7,208 bases of DNA, from assembly GCA_021205255.1 (NCBI GenBank), contig JAJPXW010000219.1, positions 1 to 7,208 on the forward strand. The letters run 5' to 3'. Positions 1-4,197 of the stretch are shown here, one piece after another; position 1 is the first letter of the stretch; every line of letters starts with the position of its first letter. The DNA is from Burkholderiales bacterium. Its GTDB lineage: Bacteria > Pseudomonadota > Gammaproteobacteria > Burkholderiales > Burkholderiaceae_F. Below the pieces are notes generated by a model. The model saw nothing but the letters and a program-made list of their open reading frames with translations. It was not told the DNA's origin and did no database searches. The translations under genes and the position numbers were made by a program.

Positions 1-8
1 CAAAACAT
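1..8 (-). CDS. accC: Probable first codons of accC (biotin carboxylase), cut by the window edge
   Basis: On the minus strand an ATG at 8-6 is followed by TTT and two bases of a third codon, giving Met-Phe before the window ends. It lies 8 bases after the accB stop codon. accC, the biotin carboxylase subunit of acetyl-CoA carboxylase, follows accB in most proteobacteria, and its product often begins Met-Phe or Met-Leu before the conserved IANRGEIA motif. That motif lies outside the window, so the call rests on position alone. There is no strong Shine-Dalgarno sequence before this ATG; translational coupling to accB is possible. Confidence 0.4.
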
Positions 9-16
9 GCTTATTA

Positions 17-472
17 CTAAATAATGAAAAGTGCTTGACCAAATTCTAGAGGTTCTGCGTTCTTGACCAAAATTTCCTTAACTTTGCCAGATACTTCTGC
101 TTCTATTTCATTAAGCAGTTTCATGGCCTCAATGATACAGAGGGTATCTCCTTTATTGACCTTGGAGCCGACAGTTACAAATGGCTCGGCACCTGGATTC
201 GGAGCTTGGTAGAAAGTACCCACCATAGGACTAGTGACTTTAGTGCCCTCGCTAACCGGAATCTCTTCTTTTTGTTCTTCTACCTCGGAAGCCACTTTCG
301 GCATTGGAATAGGAGCAGGAATCTCTATCGGTGGCATCTGCACTGGAATTGGCTGACTTGTTGTTCTCCTATTGACAATCTTAACGTGGTCGCCATCTTC
401 CGTAATTTCAAATTCTTCAATACCAGATGCCTGAACCAGTTCAATGAGTGTTTTTAGTTTTCGAAGATCCAT
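17..472 (-). CDS. accB: Biotin carboxyl carrier protein of acetyl-CoA carboxylase
   Basis: This is the biotin-bearing subunit (BCCP) of acetyl-CoA carboxylase, which makes malonyl-CoA for fatty-acid synthesis in the cytoplasm. The biotin is carboxylated by AccC and the carboxyl group is passed to acetyl-CoA by AccA/AccD. The 151-residue protein has the standard layout: an N-terminal segment starting MDLRKLKTLIEL, a Pro/Ala/Glu-rich flexible linker at about residues 40-75, and a C-terminal biotinyl domain starting at SPMVGTFY (81-88). The biotinylated lysine is K118 in EAMKLL. Length is close to E. coli AccB (156 aa). Two ATG codons stand in tandem (475-473 and 472-470). The AGGAG at 483-479 is 6 bases from the second and only 3 from the first, so the second is chosen. 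The gene lies 31 bases after aroQ and is probably cotranscribed with it and accC. It ends with three in-frame stop codons in a row. Confidence 0.97.
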   Translation of the reverse strand: MDLRKLKTLIELVQASGIEEFEITEDGDHVKIVNRRTTSQPIPVQMPPIEIPAPIPMPKVASEVEEQKEEIPVSEGTKVTSPMVGTFYQAPNPGAEPFVTVGSKVNKGDTLCIIEAMKLLNEIEAEVSGKVKEILVKNAEPLEFGQALFII

Positions 473-478
473 CATTGG

Positions 479-483
479 CTCCT
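479..483 (-). promoter_or_regulatory. Ribosome binding site of accB
   Basis: The minus strand reads AGGAG here. The spacing is 6 bases to the ATG at 472 and 3 to the ATG at 475, which favours the downstream start and the N terminus MDLRK over MMDLRK. Confidence 0.75.
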
Positions 484-503
484 GCGTGTGCTTACTGGAT
501 TAG

Positions 504-938
504 TTATTGCCGGGTTAAGAAAAACTCCGCCGCAAGGCGGTAACCGTCTACGCCTAAACCAATAATGCAACCCTTGGCAATATCGGAAAGATAGGAATGG
601 TGTCTGAAGGCCTCCCGGGCAAAAATATTTGTCAGGTGAACTTCTATAAAAGGAATACTTACAGATAAAAACGCATCTCTAATAGCTATGCTGGTATGTG
701 TATAAGCGCCGGGGTTAATAATTATGGCATCCACATTTTCAGTTTTTGCTTGGTGAATGCGGTCGACAATTGCACCTTCGGAGTTGCTTTGAAAGCACAG
801 CAATTTAGCGCCATGGGACTCACATTGCTCCTGCATGGCATCCTCAACATCCTTTAGCGTCGCACTTCCGTATTTTTCTGGTTCTCGGGTACCCAAGAGA
901 TTGAGATTGGGACCGTTGATCAGCAAAATCGTATTCAT
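504..938 (-). CDS. aroQ: 3-dehydroquinate dehydratase, type II
   Basis: This enzyme catalyses the third step of the shikimate pathway, converting 3-dehydroquinate to 3-dehydroshikimate by the anti-elimination mechanism of type II dehydroquinases. These are small proteins that usually assemble into dodecamers. At 144 residues the length is typical. The N terminus holds the family signature INGPNLNLLGTREP (about 7-20). The expected active-site residues are present: R18 and Y23 on the mobile lid, N75 in INPGAYTHTS, E99 and H101 in FIEVHLTN, and R112 in FRHHSYLSD. The FRHHSYLSDIA stretch resembles betaproteobacterial versions. The aroQ-accB-accC order is common in proteobacteria and suggests one transcript. 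No good Shine-Dalgarno sequence precedes the ATG; only a weak ATAAG lies next to it. AroE, the next enzyme in the pathway, is encoded at the other end of the window on the opposite strand. Confidence 0.97.
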   Translation of the reverse strand: MNTILLINGPNLNLLGTREPEKYGSATLKDVEDAMQEQCESHGAKLLCFQSNSEGAIVDRIHQAKTENVDAIIINPGAYTHTSIAIRDAFLSVSIPFIEVHLTNIFAREAFRHHSYLSDIAKGCIIGLGVDGYRLAAEFFLTRQ

Positions 939-1140
939 CTTATAAGTTATGGAGGCAAAATTCCTCTTTAGTAGCGATTTAGCAAGTATAAAGGCTTATC
1001 TTCGTTTAAATCTATTCAAACTTGAAGTGAGAATACATTTACAGTGGGATTCCAAAACTAGTCCAAGAAGATTTAACCGATTGAGGTCGGACCGACAACT
1101 AAAAGAAATTGTATGGGGAGAACCTCAATTTGCATCAGAA

Positions 1141-1195
1141 GTGCTTAATCACACCCCTTAATTATTTCGATAATGTGATAAGCACAGAAATAATT
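1141..1195. repeat. Two interlocked inverted repeats (order A-B-A'-B')
   Basis: Arm A (1141-1152, GTGCTTAATCAC) is complementary to A' (1175-1185, GTGATAAGCAC) over 11 bp with one bulged base. Arm B (1160-1168, AATTATTTC) is perfectly complementary to B' (1187-1195, GAAATAATT) over 9 bp. Because the arms alternate, the two stems enclose each other's halves. Only one base separates A' from B', too short to span the other stem in a simple H-type pseudoknot, so in RNA the stems would most likely be mutually exclusive. The element lies about 200 bases upstream of aroQ on its sense strand. No U-rich tract follows either stem, so it is not an obvious terminator or attenuator. A double-stranded protein-binding site is an alternative. 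Confidence 0.6.
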
Positions 1196-1278
1196 TAGGT
1201 TGAGATATTATTCATGGTTATCATTATAGGGAAAACCTTAGTTTTTGTGTGCATATTGAAAGTTAAAGCTAAGGCCTA

Positions 1279-1297
1279 AAAAGAACCTTGTTCTTTT
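1279..1297 (-). terminator. Weak candidate rho-independent terminator after the hypothetical gene
   Basis: On the minus strand an 8-bp perfect stem (AAAAGAAC / GTTCTTTT, loop AAG) ends in five Ts, about 40 bases after the stop codon at 1338. The stem has only two G-C pairs and the T tract is partly inside the stem, so termination would be inefficient. An outer, longer-range pairing (1269-1279 with 1326-1335, 10 bp with one bulge) could enclose it. Confidence 0.3.
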
Positions 1298-1337
1298 CTC
1301 AAGTTTTTGACTTCAAAGAAGAAAATTAGCCTTAGTC

Positions 1338-1982
1338 TCAGCTCGACAATGAAACTTTTTCGATCAGCTTCTTAAGCTGCTGAAGATTCGCTGTCCTCAG
1401 AGTTTCTTCTTCTATTTGCCAAGGATCCGGTAATTTGCGCGCTTTTTTCTTCATTAAATAAGGCTGCTCGCATACGCTTAACTTGACCATCACAGGAATA
1501 CCGTGAGAGGCAAAATATCCCCCTGGTGGTGTTTTAGCTTCGAAATAGATGTCTTCTACTGGAGCCCCTGGCGCATTTGGAGGCGGTTCCATCACCTCGA
1601 TATCAATGTCGTTGTCCAGCAGGAAAATCTCTATTTCTTTCGGGCTGGCGTAATCGGTTAGTAGGCAAATTGGAGAATATTCATCGGCGCATCCGTTAAG
1701 TACTCCTCTATAAATTTCAGGCTGGAAAGGAGCAATTTCTTCCATGACCTCGACTGCTATGTTCCTCAGTTCTGCAAGTCGCATGGCATGTCCTTGCGGA
1801 TCGTAAACGGCGTAGTGCTCGCGCAAAGCTGTTTCTATCTGATCGTCAGTAGGAAGATCCGAGGCTTTTAAGGAGGGATTCTCTTCTCTTAATTCTTGCC
1901 GGGCTTGACTCCAGGGGATACCTGATTCAGCAATTCTCTTGGCCGCAAGCGTGGAGAGCTTTTCGCTTAGTGTCTTGTACAT
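1338..1982 (-). CDS. Conserved-looking hypothetical protein, possibly nucleotidyltransferase-like
   Basis: The function is not known. The ORF encodes a 214-residue, soluble, acidic-looking protein with no signal peptide or membrane segment. The N-terminal third is charged and probably helical. The central part, about residues 66-133, runs from MRLAELRNIAVEVMEEI through YRGVLNGCADEYSPI to IEIFLLDNDIDIEV. It resembles, from memory only, a small group of proteobacterial proteins annotated as nucleotidyltransferase-like. The catalytic GSxxxGxxxxxSDxD motif of active nucleotidyltransferases is not visible. A Pro-rich segment (EPPPNAPGAP, about 132-141) precedes a C-terminal domain ending in a Leu/Lys-rich helix. 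The gene is divergent from mpl with only 60 bp between the starts and is in the same direction as aroQ. No Shine-Dalgarno sequence precedes the ATG. The uninterrupted frame and normal amino-acid composition support a real gene. Confidence 0.8.
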   Translation of the reverse strand: MYKTLSEKLSTLAAKRIAESGIPWSQARQELREENPSLKASDLPTDDQIETALREHYAVYDPQGHAMRLAELRNIAVEVMEEIAPFQPEIYRGVLNGCADEYSPICLLTDYASPKEIEIFLLDNDIDIEVMEPPPNAPGAPVEDIYFEAKTPPGGYFASHGIPVMVKLSVCEQPYLMKKKARKLPDPWQIEEETLRTANLQQLKKLIEKVSLSS

Positions 1983-2004
1983 TGGTAAGATTATTTAGGT
2001 TGAG

Positions 2005-2020
2005 CGCTTATATTTAAGCG
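2005..2020. promoter_or_regulatory. Perfect inverted repeat in the divergent intergenic region before mpl
   Basis: CGCTTA (2005-2010) and TAAGCG (2015-2020) form perfect 6-bp arms around a 4-base centre. The repeat sits almost in the middle of the 60-bp gap between the divergent hypothetical gene and mpl, 7 bases before the mpl ribosome binding site. It could be an operator serving both directions or a small hairpin in the mpl leader. No promoter with acceptable -35/-10 spacing could be fixed here. Confidence 0.4.
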
Positions 2021-2027
2021 TGAATCT

Positions 2028-2034
2028 AAAGGAG
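2028..2034 (+). promoter_or_regulatory. Ribosome binding site that fixes the GTG start of mpl
   Basis: AAAGGAG lies 8 bases before the GTG at 2043. There is no in-frame ATG at the position where the conserved N terminus (HLHILGICGTFMGG) begins, so this strong site supports the non-ATG start. Confidence 0.8.
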
Positions 2035-2042
2035 AGAAAAAC

Positions 2043-3395
2043 GTGCACCTTCATATTCTAGGTATCTGTGGCACATTTATGGGAGGGGTGGCGCAACTTG
2101 CCAAAAGTCTCGGTTTTAAAGTTAGCGGCTGCGATAGTGGAGTCTATCCTCCAATGTCCGATCAATTGCGTAAAGCAGGTATCGAAGTAATCGAAGGCTT
2201 CGATCCGAGCCAAATGGAGCTTAACCCTGATCTCTATATTATTGGTAACGCCATAACTAGAGGCAACCCGCTTCTCGAAGCTCTATTTAACGCAAGAAAG
2301 CCCTATACCTCAGGGCCTCAATGGCTAAGTGAAAACGTATTGCAGGGCAAAAAGGTGCTAGCAGTTGCTGGTACGCATGGAAAGACTACGACAAGTTCCA
2401 TGCTGATGTGGATTTTGAAGGAATGCGATCTTAACCCCGGCTATCTGATTGGTGGTGTGCCTCAAGGATCTGGAAAATCTGCCGAATACTCACCTTCGGA
2501 ATGGTTTGTCATTGAAGCCGACGAGTACGACACGGCTCTCTTTGATAAAAGGAGCAAGTTCGTCCACTATCGACCATGGATAGCTATTCTCAATAACCTG
2601 GAATACGACCACGCCGATATTTTCCCAAACGTTGCGGCTATTCAGACCCAGTTTCACCATCTAGTAAGAATTATTCCTTCCCACGGCACGGTGATTTGGA
2701 ACGGCGAGAGCCAAACCTTAAAAGAAGTTATTGAAAAGGGCTGCTGGTCAACGCAGCAGACTTTCGGAGGGCAGGAAACTGATGACTGGAGGCTAAGTGA
2801 GTATGAAGGAACCAGAGTTTTCCTAAAGGATACGGAAATTGGCCGATTGGAACTACCGTTACCAGGGCGTCACAATCGCCTTAATGCACTAGCTGCGATA
2901 GCGGCCGCTTGCGCTGCTGGCGTCGCTCCTCTGCAAGCTCTAGACGCTCTTTCTACTTTTGGCGGCGTTAAAAGGCGCTTGGAATTAAAAGGAGAGGTAA
3001 GAGGCGTTAAAGTCATAGATGATTTTGCCCATCATCCGACAGCTATTGAAGAGACTTTAAAAGCCCAGAGATCTGTCCAAAAGAGTGGACGTATCCTTGC
3101 CGTTCTCGAGCCTCGTTCGAACACTATGAAACTAGGCAGTATGAAAGATCGCCTTCCAACTTCATTATCGGAAGCCGATAAAGTTTTCTGTTTTCAGTCT
3201 CCAGCCGTCCAATGGGATATTGCCCAAGCGTTAACTTCCTTAGGAGAGAAAGTTTCCGTTTTCACTGACCTCGATAAGCTCGTTGCAGCAGTCGTTGCAA
3301 ATGCGACAAGTGGAGATACGGTCCTGGTAATGAGTAACGGAGGATTCGGTGGCGTTCATGAAAAAATCCTAAAAGCTCTGGAATTAAAAGAATAA
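2043..3395 (+). CDS. mpl: UDP-N-acetylmuramate:L-alanyl-gamma-D-glutamyl-meso-diaminopimelate ligase
   Basis: Mpl is the ATP-dependent ligase of murein recycling: it joins the recovered tripeptide L-Ala-gamma-D-Glu-meso-DAP to UDP-MurNAc, bypassing three Mur ligase steps. It is cytoplasmic and belongs to the Mur ligase family. At 450 residues it is close to the E. coli enzyme (457). The N terminus HLHILGICGTFMGG (2-15) and YPPMSDQL (35-42) are typical of Mpl rather than MurC. The ATP-binding loop is GTHGKTTT (110-117). Further family motifs are EADEYD (158-163), LNNLEYDHADIF (183-194), GRHNRLNALAA (275-285), RRLELKGE (311-318), DDFAHHPTAI (326-335), EPRSNTMKLG (356-365) and SNGGFGGVHEKIL near the C terminus. 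The start is GTG with a good ribosome binding site. yqiA follows after 15 bases, so the two probably share a transcript. The gene is intact. Confidence 0.97.
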   Translation: MHLHILGICGTFMGGVAQLAKSLGFKVSGCDSGVYPPMSDQLRKAGIEVIEGFDPSQMELNPDLYIIGNAITRGNPLLEALFNARKPYTSGPQWLSENVLQGKKVLAVAGTHGKTTTSSMLMWILKECDLNPGYLIGGVPQGSGKSAEYSPSEWFVIEADEYDTALFDKRSKFVHYRPWIAILNNLEYDHADIFPNVAAIQTQFHHLVRIIPSHGTVIWNGESQTLKEVIEKGCWSTQQTFGGQETDDWRLSEYEGTRVFLKDTEIGRLELPLPGRHNRLNALAAIAAACAAGVAPLQALDALSTFGGVKRRLELKGEVRGVKVIDDFAHHPTAIEETLKAQRSVQKSGRILAVLEPRSNTMKLGSMKDRLPTSLSEADKVFCFQSPAVQWDIAQALTSLGEKVSVFTDLDKLVAAVVANATSGDTVLVMSNGGFGGVHEKILKALELKE

Positions 3396-3410
3396 AAAGG
3401 AAAGTAAGGA

Positions 3411-3995
3411 ATGAGGACGCTTTACCTTCACGGTTTCCTTTCTTCTCCGGAATCCATGAAGGCAGTGAAACTGCGCGAAGCCCATCGAAAGGCGGGTATT
3501 CCGTTTCATTGCCCCACTCTTCATGTTGGCCCAAAGGAAGCCTCCAAAATTATTCTGAATGAAATCGAATCTTTCAATGGAGATGGCTTCTGCGTTGCAG
3601 GTTCATCCTTAGGAGGGTTCTACGCCGCTTGGGTCGCTGAAAAATACGGCGTTAGAGCTGTAGTCCTTAATCCAGCTGTCTATCCCTGGAATTTCATGGA
3701 TGAAAAGATCTGCTTCCACCTGATACCTGCGACTGGTAAATATATTTATGTAAGTCCTTCCTATCGGGAAGAGCTTTTAGCGCTGAAAACAATGCCGCCG
3801 GCTAGAAAGCAGGAGCGACTGGCCATTTTTGGAGACGCCGACGAAGTTCTTAACTGGATAGAGGGGGCTGTTTTTTATAAAGGCTGTCCCTCCATAGTGG
3901 GGAAAGATGGGGACCATAGGTTAAGTGACTTTGATCCCCTGGTCCCAAGGATTATGGAGTTTCTTTATCCTCGCTCATTCCTCAAACAAAAATAG
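3411..3995 (+). CDS. yqiA: YqiA-family alpha/beta-hydrolase esterase
   Basis: This is a small cytoplasmic alpha/beta-hydrolase of the YqiA (UPF0227) family. E. coli YqiA has esterase activity on short acyl esters, but its natural substrate is not established. The 194-residue protein starts TLYLHGFLSSPES, the family's oxyanion-side signature. It has the nucleophile elbow GSSLGG (64-69, serine S66) and VVLNPAVYPW after it. The likely acid is D144 in GDADEVLNW and the likely base H169 in GKDGDHRLSDF. All three catalytic residues therefore appear present and in the right order. The ATG has AAGGA at 3397-3401, 9 bases upstream. It follows mpl after 15 bases, indicating cotranscription. The adjacency of mpl, yqiA, an RNB ribonuclease and aroE is an arrangement I remember from betaproteobacteria, though no functional link between the products is known. 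Confidence 0.9.
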   Translation: MRTLYLHGFLSSPESMKAVKLREAHRKAGIPFHCPTLHVGPKEASKIILNEIESFNGDGFCVAGSSLGGFYAAWVAEKYGVRAVVLNPAVYPWNFMDEKICFHLIPATGKYIYVSPSYREELLALKTMPPARKQERLAIFGDADEVLNWIEGAVFYKGCPSIVGKDGDHRLSDFDPLVPRIMEFLYPRSFLKQK

Positions 3996-4036
3996 AAGTG
4001 GCGCGAGAGAAAACTTCAAAGATAGATAGAAAAGCC

Positions 4037-4076
4037 TTGACAGCATTTGGCAAACGGGGTCTTTCAAGTCGCATTA
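4037..4076 (+). promoter_or_regulatory. Candidate promoter region before the RNB ribonuclease gene
   Basis: The 202-bp gap between yqiA and the ribonuclease gene contains a consensus -35 hexamer, TTGACA (4037-4042), but the -10 position 17 bases on reads only TCTTTC. An overlapping alternative is TTGGCA (4047-4052) with GCATTA 18 bases downstream. Neither pair is convincing. The gap size nevertheless suggests that the ribonuclease gene may have its own promoter. Seven Ts at 4091-4097 are not preceded by a hairpin. Confidence 0.22.
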
Positions 4077-4197
4077 AACGTGTGTAACTATTTTTTTCTA
4101 CAGTCCCAAATAAGCTATTATTCCCCCTCTAGTAAGTACTTCCATATTTTTCATTGTGGCTGTGAAAGCGTAAGGCAATTGGCCTGAAAGGGTGTAA

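Larger units (their letters stand above)
939..1337. other. 399-bp gene-free region between aroQ and the upstream hypothetical gene
   Basis: No convincing protein gene was found here. A 70-codon plus-strand ORF (949-1161) lacks a ribosome binding site and any recognisable motif. The region presumably holds the aroQ-accB promoter and the transcript end of the hypothetical gene, both on the minus strand. It contains a TATAAT on the minus strand (1228-1223) with no matching -35 at 16-18 bases, a weak terminator-like hairpin (1279-1297), a pair of interlocked inverted repeats (1141-1195), and a 19-codon minus-strand ORF (1254-1195). A search by eye for a thioredoxin-like WCxxC remnant, which a lost tlpA gene might leave, found none. 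Confidence 0.6.

Noticed and set aside
206..457. 83-codon ORF opposite accB
   Set aside because: It lies wholly antisense within accB, whose protein is unmistakable; the translation is Phe/Asn/Arg-rich nonsense.
949..1161. 70-codon plus-strand ORF between aroQ and the hypothetical gene
   Set aside because: It has no ribosome binding site and no recognisable motif, and its composition looks like random translation; it overlaps the likely aroQ leader.
1223..1228. Perfect TATAAT on the minus strand as the aroQ promoter
   Set aside because: No acceptable -35 hexamer or TG extension lies at the right distance, and the region is AT-rich enough for such matches by chance.
3910..3946. 7-bp inverted repeat GGGACCA / TGGTCCC near the end of yqiA
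   Set aside because: It is within coding sequence, has a 23-base loop and no U tract, so it is not a terminator; a chance stem is the simplest explanation.
4091..4097. Run of seven Ts after yqiA as a terminator tail
   Set aside because: No stem-loop precedes it, so rho-independent termination is not supported.
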